A stretch of 22,698 nt of DNA from JAAYCI01 sp964370045 (GTDB lineage: Bacteria; Bacillota; Clostridia; Oscillospirales; Ruminococcaceae). The stretch is taken from positions 1 through 22,698 of the forward strand of contig CAYJGZ010000024.1 of assembly GCA_964370045.1 (NCBI GenBank), given 5' to 3'. The position numbers were made by a program, and so were the translations under genes. The notes under the pieces were generated by a model, which was not told where the DNA came from, did no database searches, and saw only the letters and a list, made by a program, of their open reading frames with translations. This document shows positions 1 through 7,685 of this stretch, one piece after another; positions within the stretch are counted from its first letter, which is position 1; each line of letters opens with the position of its first letter.

Positions 1-2
1 CT

Positions 3-200
3 ATGCCTCCGCAGGGTGTAGCACCAAACGGCAGACCACCCCAAGGCGCACAGGGTATGCCGCCTATGCCTCCCCAAGGTGGCGCACCAAACGGCAGACC
101 ACCACAAGGTGGACAGGGTATGCCGCCTATGCCTCCGCAAGGTGGCGCACCTAACGGCAGACCACCCCAAGGCGGACAGGGTATGCCACCCATGCCTCCG
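3..200 (+). repeat. 63-bp in-frame tandem repeat, three copies plus a stub
   Basis: Units start at 3, 66 and 129, each encoding 21 residues from MPPQG to GMPP. A fourth unit stops after about 9 bp, where the frame turns into a Pro/Lys linker. The copies differ by only a few mostly synonymous changes, so the array is recent or kept uniform by recombination. More copies may lie left of the window. Confidence 0.9.
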
Positions 201-1325
201 CCCCTTCCGAAGCCCAAGAAAAAGCGCACAGGCCTGAAAGTTGCGATTATTATTTCCTCCATAGTGATTGTGCTGGGCGGCGGATTTTTCGGCTACAGCC
301 TTTTCCAAAAAAATGCAGCGGACACCGCATACGAGCAGCGAGATTATGAGGGCTTTGTGAGTGCTGTTGACATGGCGCCGTGGCTCACATTCCTTGAGGA
401 TGTGGAGGATAATTACGATTACAGCAGTGCCCGCCTGCATGAGCAAAATGAAGAGTGGGAGCTTGCGCTGGAAAAATATGAGGGGCTTGAGGGCTACGAG
501 GACAGCGCCGAGCGCATAGACGGCATCAACTACCATATAGCGGATGAGATGGCGCAAAGCGGCGAGTACGAGCAGGCGCTGGAAATATTCGATTCACTCG
601 GTAGCTATGGCGACAGTGCAGACAGAGCAAACGCCATTCGTTACGATATGGCGTATGATTTGCTGATGGCAGGCGACTACGACGGCGCACTGCAAGCCTT
701 CATGCAGCTGGGCAGCTACAGGGACAGCGAGGAGATGATGTACAACATTGATGCTTATCAGCTTGCCCATGAGCTGACCGATTCGCTCGACCGTTACTAT
801 GCGTTTAGCATCCTTGGGGACTTTTTGGACAGCGCAGAGCTTGCGGCCGCAGAGGCAAGCGGTGTTTACGAGCGGGCGATAGATATGTACTTCGAGGGCA
901 ACTTTGGTGGGGCGTACGACACCTTCTCGTTAATATCCGAGTATGGCGATGTTTCTTTCTACATCACGGCGTGTGAGGTAGCGGACAACTATACCCAAGG
1001 CAACCTTGAGACGCTTGTGATGCTGGAGGAAGCGGGCATTTACGTGGGGCACATCCTGCTTTCCACGGAGTATTACAGAGGCTATTGGGACGGTGCATGG
1101 TCCTCCTCCGACGGCGGTGGAAACTTCACCTATGATATGGACGAGCGCCAGTTCGACTTTGAGGACTTTGAGTTTGGCGGCGGAAACTTCACCTACGACT
1201 CCGACATAACAACACTTGTCCCGGATGACGACGGCATTGCGTCGGTGGTGTTCAATTACATAGACTTTAACACGATGGAAATTGTGGTGGGCGACAACGG
1301 CACGTTTACGTATAGAAGGAATTAG
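3..1325 (+). CDS. Membrane protein with Pro/Gly repeats and extracellular TPR-like repeats (5' partial)
   Basis: The frame is open to the left edge, so the true start lies outside the window and residue numbers here are local. Residues 1-66 are three copies of a 21-residue Pro/Gly/Met-rich repeat. A Lys-rich stretch (70-75) and a single hydrophobic helix (about 79-101) follow. The Lys residues before the helix suggest the Pro-rich part is cytoplasmic and the rest is outside. Residues about 145-260 hold three repeats of about 36 residues, with a recurring pattern of Tyr, Ala-Leu, Phe and LGSY-x-DS, resembling the TPR-like repeats common in clostridial surface proteins. The C-terminal end carries two copies of GGGNFTYD. 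Clostridial proteins of this architecture often start with a zinc ribbon, but that part is not visible here. The function is unknown; a cell-envelope or sensing role is inference. A hairpin terminator follows. Confidence 0.8.
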   Translation: MPPQGVAPNGRPPQGAQGMPPMPPQGGAPNGRPPQGGQGMPPMPPQGGAPNGRPPQGGQGMPPMPPPLPKPKKKRTGLKVAIIISSIVIVLGGGFFGYSLFQKNAADTAYEQRDYEGFVSAVDMAPWLTFLEDVEDNYDYSSARLHEQNEEWELALEKYEGLEGYEDSAERIDGINYHIADEMAQSGEYEQALEIFDSLGSYGDSADRANAIRYDMAYDLLMAGDYDGALQAFMQLGSYRDSEEMMYNIDAYQLAHELTDSLDRYYAFSILGDFLDSAELAAAEASGVYERAIDMYFEGNFGGAYDTFSLISEYGDVSFYITACEVADNYTQGNLETLVMLEEAGIYVGHILLSTEYYRGYWDGAWSSSDGGGNFTYDMDERQFDFEDFEFGGGNFTYDSDITTLVPDDDGIASVVFNYIDFNTMEIVVGDNGTFTYRRN

Positions 1326-1374
1326 CCGTCAAAAAATACCGCAAAATCAAATAGAGTGGCTAAGTTAAAAAAGC

Positions 1375-1403
1375 AAAAACCGTCGCGGCCTGCGGCGGTT
1401 TTT
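1375..1403 (+). terminator. Rho-independent terminator
   Basis: The arms AAAAACCGTCGC and GCGGCGGTTTTT enclose a 5-nt loop (one mismatch in the stem) and end in a T-run. It lies about 50 bp after the stop of the repeat membrane protein and should end that transcript. Confidence 0.85.
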
Positions 1404-1425
1404 GTGCACTTTTCTGTGAAATCAG

Positions 1426-1454
1426 TGTACAGCCCTGTGCTCAAACAGTATAAT
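1426..1454 (+). promoter_or_regulatory. Probable sigma-A promoter for the DUF362 gene
   Basis: TGTACA (4 of 6 matches to the -35 consensus) is followed by a 17-bp spacer and a perfect TATAAT at 1449-1454. It lies about 60 bp upstream of the DUF362 start and just after the preceding terminator. Confidence 0.6.
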
Positions 1455-1516
1455 AAAAAGTATAAAACAAATACCGCCTAAAATAGACGATAAATACCCA
1501 ATAAAAGGAATTAAAT

Positions 1517-2611
1517 ATGCAGAAAAATGATATTTTAATTGTTTACGGCGAAAATTATTGCGAAATGGCGTATGATTTATGCGATGCGGCAGGTCTTGCA
1601 CAGCTGATAGGCGCACCGCACAAAAAAATAGGCCTAAAGCCGAACTTGGTGCTCGCAAGCCCTGCGCAAAAGGGCGCTACCACCCATCCGCAGGTAGTTG
1701 AGGGGGTTATCATCTACCTAAAGGAGCACGGATTTTCAGATATAAGCATCATAGAGGGCGCGTGGGTGGGCGCGCGCACACAGCAGGCGTTCAGTGTGTG
1801 CGGCATGCAAAGCCTTGCAAAAAAGCAGGGAGTAAAGCTCGTTGATACGCAAAAAGATAGCTTCAAAACGCACGAGTGCGCCGGCATGAGCATAGACATC
1901 TGCGATGCGGCATTGGCGGTGGACTTTATGATTAACATGCCCGTGATGAAAGGTCACTGCCAGACGGGCATCACCTGTGCGCTCAAAAATAACAAGGGCG
2001 TAATTCCCGACGCCGAAAAAAGGCGCTTTCACAGCTTGGGCTTGCACAAACCCATTGCACATCTAAATGTCGTAGCTAAGAACGATTTCATCCTTGTGGA
2101 CGGCATCTGCGGCGACCTCGACTTTGAGGAAGGTGGCAACCCCGTGGTGGCGAACCGTCTTTTTGCGGCGAGGGATGCCGTTTTGTGCGATGCGTTTGCG
2201 GCACAGCAGCTGGGCTATGACGAAAGCGAGATTGCCTACATAGGCATGGCGCAGGCGCTTTCGGTGGGCAGTGCGGATGTGAAAAGCGCAAACATACGCC
2301 GGCTAAACGGCGCAGAACACGCAGGCACTGCGCCAAAGCCGTCGGGGAAAGTGCGCATCTACGCAAAATATCTGAAAGAGGATAGTGCGTGCAGCGCCTG
2401 CTATGCGGCAGGCATCAGAGCGCTGAGCCATATGGATATGCGCATACTTGAAAAGCTCAAAGGCCCTATTTGCGTGGGGCAGGGCTACAAGGGGAGCGCA
2501 GGCAAGCTGGGCATAGGGCGATGCACCGCAGGCTTTGAGCACTCGGCGGCAGGGTGTCCGCCCGCCGCAAAGGACATAGCGGATATGCTGACAGCACACG
2601 CCGCTAAGTAG
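1517..2611 (+). CDS. DUF362 domain-containing protein
   Basis: This 364-residue protein shows the DUF362 pattern: KIGLKPNLV near residue 37, a TTHPQVVEGVI segment, INMPVMKGH at 140-147 and an ALKNNKGVIP segment at 155-164. Many DUF362 proteins carry a C-terminal ferredoxin module. Here the C-terminal part has only one CxxC (C292/C295) plus single cysteines at 319, 336 and 347, so a normal 2x[4Fe-4S] ferredoxin is absent, though a single metal site is possible. There is no signal peptide, so it is probably cytoplasmic. The start is supported by AAAGGA 8 bp upstream. The gene stands alone between a terminator and the 11-bp repeat array. The family's biochemical role is poorly defined, and some members are linked to iron-sulfur metabolism. 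Confidence 0.85.
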   Translation: MQKNDILIVYGENYCEMAYDLCDAAGLAQLIGAPHKKIGLKPNLVLASPAQKGATTHPQVVEGVIIYLKEHGFSDISIIEGAWVGARTQQAFSVCGMQSLAKKQGVKLVDTQKDSFKTHECAGMSIDICDAALAVDFMINMPVMKGHCQTGITCALKNNKGVIPDAEKRRFHSLGLHKPIAHLNVVAKNDFILVDGICGDLDFEEGGNPVVANRLFAARDAVLCDAFAAQQLGYDESEIAYIGMAQALSVGSADVKSANIRRLNGAEHAGTAPKPSGKVRIYAKYLKEDSACSACYAAGIRALSHMDMRILEKLKGPICVGQGYKGSAGKLGIGRCTAGFEHSAAGCPPAAKDIADMLTAHAAK

Positions 2612-2618
2612 CGAAGCG

Positions 2619-2780
2619 GTGATAAAAAAAGGAAAACTCCGTTGAAAACATGTTAATTTACAGTGGAAAGCATGTGGAAACATAGTTGAAAACTTGTGCA
2701 AACTCTGTGGAAAACAAGTTAAAGCGGGGTGGAAAACGTGTGGAAAACAGATGAAAAGATGGAAATACGGTGAAAAACCC
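2619..2780. repeat. Array of degenerate 11-bp units, consensus GTGGAAAACNT
   Basis: Starting 8 bp after the DUF362 stop, units recur every 11 bp at 2619, 2630, 2641, 2652, 2663, 2674, 2685, 2696, 2707, 2718, 2729, 2740 and 2751. After a 3-bp slip they continue at 2759 and 2770. The best units are GTGGAAAAC (2707, 2729, 2740) and GTTGAAAAC (2641, 2685). Two of them read TGTGGAAAA, a DnaA-box-like 9-mer, and the same word occurs on the other strand at 2832-2840 (TTTTCCACA). The 11-bp period is not a multiple of 3, which argues against coding. The rest of this intergenic stretch, up to the DegV start, is AT-rich without other clear features. Confidence 0.85.
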
Positions 2781-2979
2781 AAACAAAAAACGACGATATA
2801 ACAAAATATTTTGCAGAAGGGGTAAAACTGATTTTCCACAGTGATTTTTATGATGATATACACCCGTTTTGTGGTGCAGGCTGTAAAATACCCTGAAAAT
2901 ATGGTAATATATACTGCATATAGAAAAATCCGAGAAAATATCAAAGGCGGTGCACAATAAAAGGGTAAAAGGGGAAAAA

Positions 2980-3843
2980 ATGCAAAAGAAAATCATTCTC
3001 AGTGCGGACAGTACCTGCGACATAGGTCCTGAGCTTCAAAGGCGGTATGATGTAAAGTTTTTTAACTACCACATTCAGGTGGGGGAAAAAACATACATAG
3101 ACAAGCTGGAAATCACAAAGGAGGAGCTTTTTGACGCATGGCGCAAAAAGGGCATTCTGCCCAAGACCGCCGCCATTACTCCGCAGGATTACGCCGACTT
3201 TTTCAAAGAATGGGTGGCGCAGGGCTACGAGGTGGTGCACATAAACCTCGGCGGAGGGCTTTCCTCCTCCCATCAAAACTGCTGTGCGGTGGCGCAGGAG
3301 CTAAGCGGCATCTACCCTGTGGACTCGAAAAGCCTTTCGTCGGGTAGCGGCCACCTTGTGGTGCAGGCTGGGCGCATGATAGAAGAGGGCAAGCTGAGCG
3401 CACAAGAGATACAAGCTGCGCTGAACGACATGCGCCCAAGGGTGCACGCAAGCTTTGTGGTAGAGACGCTGGAGTTTTTGCGGGCGGGCGGACGCTGTAG
3501 TGCGCTTGCGGCCTTTAGCGCAAACCTTTTGAGCCTAAAGCCGTGCATCAAGGTGCAAACGGAGCAGGGAGGCAGCATGACCTCGGGCAAAAAATATCGT
3601 GGCAACATGAAAAAGGTGCTGCCTGAATACGTGAAAGACTGTTTGCAAGGCCGTAAGGATTTAGAGCTTGAGCGCATTTTCATCACACACACAGGCGTGG
3701 AGGACGGCATTGTGGAGATGGTACGTAGGGAAATCGCAAAGTATGCAAGCTTTGCCGAAGTTACCGAAACGGAAGCCTCCGGTACCATCGCCGCACACTG
3801 CGGCCCGGGCACGCTGGGAATACTGTACATGACGAAAGCCTAA
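2980..3843 (+). CDS. DegV family fatty-acid-binding protein
   Basis: The protein has 287 residues, the normal length for a DegV protein. It opens with IILSADSTCDIG, and has GGGLSSSHQN in the middle and VVETLEFLRAGGRCS, a strongly conserved family motif, followed by LLSLKPCIKV. DegV (FakB-type) proteins bind a single fatty acid between two alpha/beta domains and present it to the fatty acid kinase FakA for phosphorylation before phospholipid synthesis. No fakA lies next to it, so it may work with a kinase encoded elsewhere. An in-frame GTG exists at 2950, but the ATG at 2980 is preferred because AAAAGGGG lies 5-6 bp upstream of it and the family's first beta strand begins right there. No signal peptide is seen; it is cytoplasmic. 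Confidence 0.92.
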   Translation: MQKKIILSADSTCDIGPELQRRYDVKFFNYHIQVGEKTYIDKLEITKEELFDAWRKKGILPKTAAITPQDYADFFKEWVAQGYEVVHINLGGGLSSSHQNCCAVAQELSGIYPVDSKSLSSGSGHLVVQAGRMIEEGKLSAQEIQAALNDMRPRVHASFVVETLEFLRAGGRCSALAAFSANLLSLKPCIKVQTEQGGSMTSGKKYRGNMKKVLPEYVKDCLQGRKDLELERIFITHTGVEDGIVEMVRREIAKYASFAEVTETEASGTIAAHCGPGTLGILYMTKA

Positions 3844-3850
3844 AGCAAGA

Positions 3851-4107
3851 GGGTGTGGGAAAACGCAGTGATTTAGTTTTTGCTATATCCCCCGCCGTAG
3901 GCGGGGGATATAACGTAAGGCAAGATGACCCTCGCCTCCACAGGCGACGGGGGACATCTTGAATATTTAGTGGGCGATTGTACGCCCACTAAATATTCGG
4001 CGGCTTGAAAGCCGCTGTTGCCATGTTGAATATGGGGCAAGCCCCTTAATTGAGCGCCTTATTCTTGTACGTGAGGTATTCTAAATCACCTTCGTATATT
4101 CACTCTC
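3851..4107 (+). mobile_element. MITE-like palindromic element, copy A (composite, with five hairpins)
   Basis: The left end, GGGTGTGG followed by GTGATTTAG, is an imperfect inverted match to the right end (GTATTCTAAATCACC...CACTCTC). The flanking 8-mers AAGCAAGA and AGGCAGGA agree at 6 of 8 positions and look like a decayed target duplication. The family hairpin is at 3884-3912. Unlike other copies, the interior also carries inverted repeats at 3922-3960, 3961-3998 (perfect 16-bp arms with a 6-nt loop), 4000-4015 and 4034-4045. This makes the copy about 257 bp instead of about 115. There is no coding potential. It fills most of the gap between degV and the small membrane gene. Confidence 0.75.
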
Positions 4108-4190
4108 AGGCAGGATGAGCACAAAGGCATCTGCCGCCGGTTGTGCGGTGCCTACTTAACTATAAACAAACGTAATTGCGAGGAAAAAAC

Positions 4191-4358
4191 ATGACACTGC
4201 TCATAACACCCATTATTATTGCGCTGTGGCTTTCGGTGTTGGCGCTGGGGCTGTACTGCCTGTTTAACGGGCGCAAAAAAATAGGCATAGCGGTTTTGGC
4301 GATAGATATTCTGTTGGCTGTGGGTTTTGCGATATTTATGAGCTATTCGCAGACATAA
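4191..4358 (+). CDS. Small membrane protein, 55 aa
   Basis: The short frame encodes two hydrophobic helices (about residues 3-23 and 30-50) separated by a polar NGRKK turn, suggesting a helical hairpin with the positive loop in the cytoplasm. The ATG at 4191 is preferred over an upstream in-frame TTG because GCGAGGA lies 6 bp before it. It has no recognisable family. It could be a real small membrane peptide, as both the ribosome binding site and the hydrophobic pattern are good. It is followed by 180 bp of A-rich DNA with a 31-bp direct repeat before the next membrane gene. Confidence 0.6.
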   Translation: MTLLITPIIIALWLSVLALGLYCLFNGRKKIGIAVLAIDILLAVGFAIFMSYSQT

Positions 4359-4422
4359 AGGCGAGAAAATACACAAAAAATGCGCCGAAAAAGCACACAA
4401 TATTTTCACACAAATACCCTAA

Positions 4423-4518
4423 AAAATACCCATAAAATCCATTAAAATAAACGTGAGTGGCTTGAACACTTGCGCCAACACTATCCGAAAATACCCATAA
4501 AATACATTGCAATAAACG
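4423..4518. repeat. 31-bp direct repeat, two copies 65 bp apart
   Basis: Copies at 4423-4453 and 4488-4518 differ at 3 of 31 positions. Both start AAAATACCCATAAAAT and end ATAAACG. They lie in the A-rich gap upstream of the YjdF-like gene. The second copy ends just before that gene's ribosome binding site (GGAGGA at 4525). Confidence 0.8.
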
Positions 4519-4537
4519 CAATACGGAGGAAAGCGCA

Positions 4538-5230
4538 GTGAAAAAGGATATTATGAGCAAAAAGCCTGCGGCCGTTGTGATGCTGACTGCGATTATATTG
4601 TTCACGCTGTCGGGCATTGCCGCTACGCTGTATCAGGTGCTGCTGGGCGATGCGTTTTTTGCGATAAGAGGCTTGTTTTTGCCTGCGTTGCTCCTGATAC
4701 CGTTTGTGCTCTCAAAGCTCGGCTTTAAGCCGGGGTACTACCTGTACACCGTCGCTTACACCTTTATGATATTTGCGTACAGCTACGGCGTGGTGATGGG
4801 CGGCTTTAAGAACGGCGATGTTTCGGATAAAATATCCCACTTTTTTTCGGGGTTTTTGTTCGCCATGCTGGGCTACTGCATTTACTATCGGCTGTGCGCA
4901 CATCGCCTTAGCGGCAAAAAGGCGGACATTGCGCAGGAGTGGGCGCTAAGCTCGCTGTTTGCGCTGGGCTTTTCGGCGCTGGTGGCGGTGGTGTGGGAGA
5001 TATTCGAGTTTAGCGATTTTCTGCTCACGGGCAACGACAGCCAAAACCACCTCACCACGGGAGTGTTCGACACCATGCTGGACATGAGCCTTGCCATGGG
5101 CGCAAGCCTTGTGAGCGTCGCAGGGTTTTTGCTCTACCGCTTTGGGCGGGTGAAGCTTTTGACGGCGCTTGTGGTGGAGGAGTTTTATGCGGCGAACTGT
5201 GCAAAGCAGGATGGCGAGGAGCAAAAGTAG
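4538..5230 (+). CDS. YjdF-like (DUF2238-type) integral membrane protein
   Basis: The 230-residue protein has about six membrane helices (roughly 12-34, 42-60, 66-88, 100-120, 136-158, 183-202). Between helices it carries conserved polar residues: DKISHFF (97-103), VVWEIFEFSD (151-160) and FDTMLDM (177-183). A DK-x-x-H motif, a W-E-x-x-E motif and a later Asp-rich DT-x-x-D motif are typical of the YjdF/DUF2238 family, whose function is unknown; the family call is from motif resemblance. The buried His/Glu/Asp set suggests a metal or proton site, which is inference. The GTG start is supported by GGAGGA 7 bp upstream. It reads alone, with no clear operon partner. Confidence 0.75.
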   Translation: MKKDIMSKKPAAVVMLTAIILFTLSGIAATLYQVLLGDAFFAIRGLFLPALLLIPFVLSKLGFKPGYYLYTVAYTFMIFAYSYGVVMGGFKNGDVSDKISHFFSGFLFAMLGYCIYYRLCAHRLSGKKADIAQEWALSSLFALGFSALVAVVWEIFEFSDFLLTGNDSQNHLTTGVFDTMLDMSLAMGASLVSVAGFLLYRFGRVKLLTALVVEEFYAANCAKQDGEEQK

Positions 5231-5352
5231 GGCAAATAGCGTCCTCTGCAAAAAATCACAAAAATACGCATTAAATAAACATAAAATGCGCACAAAATAA
5301 AATTAAAATAAATCAAGTTTCAAAAACCGCAAAGGCAGTACTCGGAATTTTC

Positions 5353-5473
5353 GGGTGTGGACAAAAGCGGTGGTTTAGTTTTTTGTATATCCCTCTGCCG
5401 TAGGCAGGGGGATATACCGCATTATTTCCACGTTTAACGCCACCTCTAAACCAATGCTAATGTGTCCAATACC
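5353..5473 (+). mobile_element. MITE-like palindromic element, copy B
   Basis: The left end GGGTGTGGACAAAAGCGG, then TGGTTTAG, is inversely matched by the right end CTAAACCA...TGTGTCCAATACC. The central hairpin is at 5385-5417: GTATATCCCTCTGCC, a 3-nt loop, and GGCAGGGGGATATAC. The outside 8-mers GAATTTTC (5345-5352) and GAAATTCT (5474-5481) are similar but not identical, so any target duplication has decayed. It lies in the gap between the YjdF-like gene and the amylase. The rest of that gap (5231-5344) is A-rich with no clear feature. Confidence 0.8.
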
Positions 5474-5561
5474 GAAATTCTCACAGCGAGGGGGGAGGGA
5501 TACTGCCTTTTGCTATACAGGATGAAACGCCCCTATACATTGAAAGCAGAGAGGTGCAAGC

Positions 5562-7034
5562 ATGACAAACCAAACGATGATACAATATTTTGAGTGGGAC
5601 CTGCCCTCCGACGGCATTTTGTGGCGGCGCGCGGCGGCACAGGCAAAGAGCCTGCGCAGTTTTGGCTTTGACATCATATGGCTGCCGCCTGCGTACAAGG
5701 GCGCAAACGGCGCAAGCGATGTGGGCTACGCCGTGTATGATTTGTACGACCTTGGGGAGTTTGACCAAAAGGGGAGCGTGCGCACAAAGTACGGCACAAA
5801 GGATGAGTACGTGGGGTGCGTACAGGCACTGCACGCCGAGGGCATTTCGGTGATAGCGGACATTGTGCTGAACCACCGCATAGGTGCGGACGGCACAGAG
5901 CAGGTGATGGCGGAGGAGTTTAGCGCAGATAACCGCCTAAAGCAGCTGACGGGCGAGGAAAGCATTGAGGCGTGGACACGTTACACCTTCCCCGGGCGAG
6001 GGGGAAAGTACTCGGACTTTAAGTGGGACTGGAGCTGTTTTTCGGGCGCAGACTGGGATGCAAAAAAGAACAAGGGCGGCATTTATCAGTTTGAGGGCAA
6101 GCGGTGGAGCAATGAGGTGGACGACGAAAAGGGCAACTTCGACTACCTGATGGGCGCAGATGTGGACATGAACAACCCTGCGGTGGTAAAGGAGCTTATC
6201 CGCTGGGGCGAGTGGTATGTACAGACCACAGGTGTAGACGGCTTTCGGCTGGATGCTATAAAGCACATAGACTTTGATTTTTTTGAAAAATGGCTGGACG
6301 CAGTGCGTGCTAAAAGCGGCAAGGACGACTTTGCGGTGGGCGAGTATTGGAGCGCCGAGCTTGCGGATTTGCTCGCATACCTTGAAAATACAGGCCGCCG
6401 CATGAGCCTTTTTGACGTGCCACTGCACTATAATTTTTATAATGCGTCAAATTCGGGCGGAAATTTTGGTATGCAGAATCTATTAAAGGGAACGCTGGTG
6501 CAAAGCGACATTTTCAAGGCGGTTACCTTTGTGGACAACCACGACTCCCAGCCGGGGCAGTCACTGCAAAGCTGGGTACAGCCGTGGTTTAAGCCGCTTG
6601 CCTACGCAACTATCCTGCTGAGAAGAGACGGCCTGCCCTGCGTGTTTTATGCAGATTACTACGGCCTGCGCAGTGATGGTGTGCCGCCTGTGCCGGGACT
6701 AAGGAGAATGCTGGCCGCACGCAGAGATTGCGCCTACGGCGAGCAACACGACTACTTCGACCACGAAAATGTGGTGGGATGGACACGTGAAGGCGATGCG
6801 CAAAAAACGGACAGCGGCTGTGCGGTGCTGATGAGCGACGGCCCCAGCGGCGAAAAGCGCATGTACGTGGGAAAGCATCATGCAGGCGAAGAGTTCAGGG
6901 ATATTACCCGCCGCATACCACAGCCTGTGCGCATAGAGGGTGACGGCTGGGCAAATTTTGCTGTGGAGGGCGGTAGCGTAAGCGTGTATGTGAGCCAAAA
7001 TGCGTACGAGAATATAGCGGTGCATTGTGAGTGA
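5562..7034 (+). CDS. Cytoplasmic alpha-amylase, glycoside hydrolase family 13
   Basis: The 490-residue enzyme has the GH13 TIM-barrel motifs in order: MIQYFEWDLP at the N-terminus, region I DIVLNH (100-105), region II GFRLDAIKH (227-235, nucleophile D231), region III VGEYW (259-263, acid/base E261) and region IV FVDNHD (323-328, D328). The MIQYFEW start and the insert around 140-200 are typical of GH13_5, which includes the intracellular AmyA type and liquefying Bacillus amylases. With no signal peptide, it should act on maltodextrins or glycogen-type glucans inside the cell by endo-cleavage of alpha-1,4 bonds. All catalytic residues are present. The start is supported by GAGAGGTG about 5 bp upstream. 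It may be co-transcribed with the TrmO-type gene 57 bp downstream, although their functions are unrelated. Confidence 0.95.
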   Translation: MTNQTMIQYFEWDLPSDGILWRRAAAQAKSLRSFGFDIIWLPPAYKGANGASDVGYAVYDLYDLGEFDQKGSVRTKYGTKDEYVGCVQALHAEGISVIADIVLNHRIGADGTEQVMAEEFSADNRLKQLTGEESIEAWTRYTFPGRGGKYSDFKWDWSCFSGADWDAKKNKGGIYQFEGKRWSNEVDDEKGNFDYLMGADVDMNNPAVVKELIRWGEWYVQTTGVDGFRLDAIKHIDFDFFEKWLDAVRAKSGKDDFAVGEYWSAELADLLAYLENTGRRMSLFDVPLHYNFYNASNSGGNFGMQNLLKGTLVQSDIFKAVTFVDNHDSQPGQSLQSWVQPWFKPLAYATILLRRDGLPCVFYADYYGLRSDGVPPVPGLRRMLAARRDCAYGEQHDYFDHENVVGWTREGDAQKTDSGCAVLMSDGPSGEKRMYVGKHHAGEEFRDITRRIPQPVRIEGDGWANFAVEGGSVSVYVSQNAYENIAVHCE

Positions 7035-7091
7035 TGTGTGATGAATGTTGAGTGTTGAGAAAACACCTCCAAAAAAATACGAGGAAAATAA

Positions 7092-7478
7092 ATGGAAAAT
7101 AAAATTATTTTTATCGGTGAAATAGAAACGCCCTACAAAACAATAGAGCAGTGCCCGAGGAATGTCTCGGCGGATGGGCCCGAGTGCAGGATAAAGATTT
7201 ATGAGGAGTTTAAGGACGGGCTGTTCGGGCTAAAAAAATCACAAAAAATATTGGTGATGTACTGGCTAAACTTATCCGAGAGGAGCGCAGGTATTTCGTC
7301 AGCATATGGCGACACACAGCCGCTTGGCACGTTCGCACTTCGCACACCCGTGCGGCCAAACCCCATAGGGGTGGGCGTTGTGCAGATAGAGGACATACAG
7401 GATAATGTCATCATTGTAAAAGGGCTGGACTGCCTGAGCGGCACAAAGCTTATCGACATAAAGCCGCATATAGACTAA
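7092..7478 (+). CDS. TrmO/TsaA-type tRNA (adenine-N6) methyltransferase
   Basis: The 128-residue protein matches the TsaA-like beta-barrel domain. It has an FIGEIETPY start, GTFALRTPVRPNPIG at 79-93 (family signature, binding S-adenosylmethionine) and DCLSGTKLIDIKPHI at 113-127. TrmO methylates N6 of t6A37 in tRNA-Thr to give m6t6A. This copy is the short form: it ends right after the SAM-binding domain and lacks the C-terminal extension of E. coli TrmO. Short clostridial members are common and their substrate is not always proven, so the target tRNA is inferred from the family. GAGGA lies 8 bp upstream of the ATG. A long-loop hairpin terminator follows directly. Confidence 0.85.
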   Translation: MENKIIFIGEIETPYKTIEQCPRNVSADGPECRIKIYEEFKDGLFGLKKSQKILVMYWLNLSERSAGISSAYGDTQPLGTFALRTPVRPNPIGVGVVQIEDIQDNVIIVKGLDCLSGTKLIDIKPHID

Positions 7479-7484
7479 AAATAA

Positions 7485-7537
7485 GGGCAACACGTCATAT
7501 CCTGCACAGGCGAGGGTGAAGGCGTGTTGCCCCTTTT
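7485..7537 (+). terminator. Hairpin terminator between convergent genes
   Basis: The arms GGGCAACACG (7485-7494) and CGTGTTGCCC (7523-7532) are perfect and followed by CTTTT. The 28-nt loop contains a small CCTGCACAGG hairpin. It lies 7 bp after the TrmO-type stop. Confidence 0.7.
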
Positions 7538-7685
7538 GAAATAATATTAAAAAATAGCTAAATAATTCTGAAATAAATCAAGGTGTGGTGGTGGCGTCGG
7601 TTTGCTTATTGGCAAATGCCCTCGCCGCAGGGGTATTTCAACTGTGGCACGACACTTTTTTGCAGGTGTATTCCCGACGGCTAAA

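Noticed and set aside
2619..2840. Chromosomal replication origin
   Set aside because: DnaA-box-like words are present, but they deviate from the consensus and no dnaA, dnaN, rpmH, gidA or parAB gene is nearby. Kept as a finding about the array only, pending skew analysis.
2303..2944. Long open frame on the minus strand through the 11-bp array, with a Cys-Phe-Pro repeat every 11 residues
   Set aside because: The residue period (33 bp) is just three 11-bp units. The frame overlaps the DUF362 gene, lacks a ribosome binding site, and a second minus-strand frame is equally open.
7583..7680. Possible further copy of the MITE-like family after the TrmO-type gene
   Set aside because: It has a GGTGTGG start and a GCAAATGCCC/GGGGTATTT-type hairpin, but no convincing terminal inverted repeat or flanking duplication; too worn to list.
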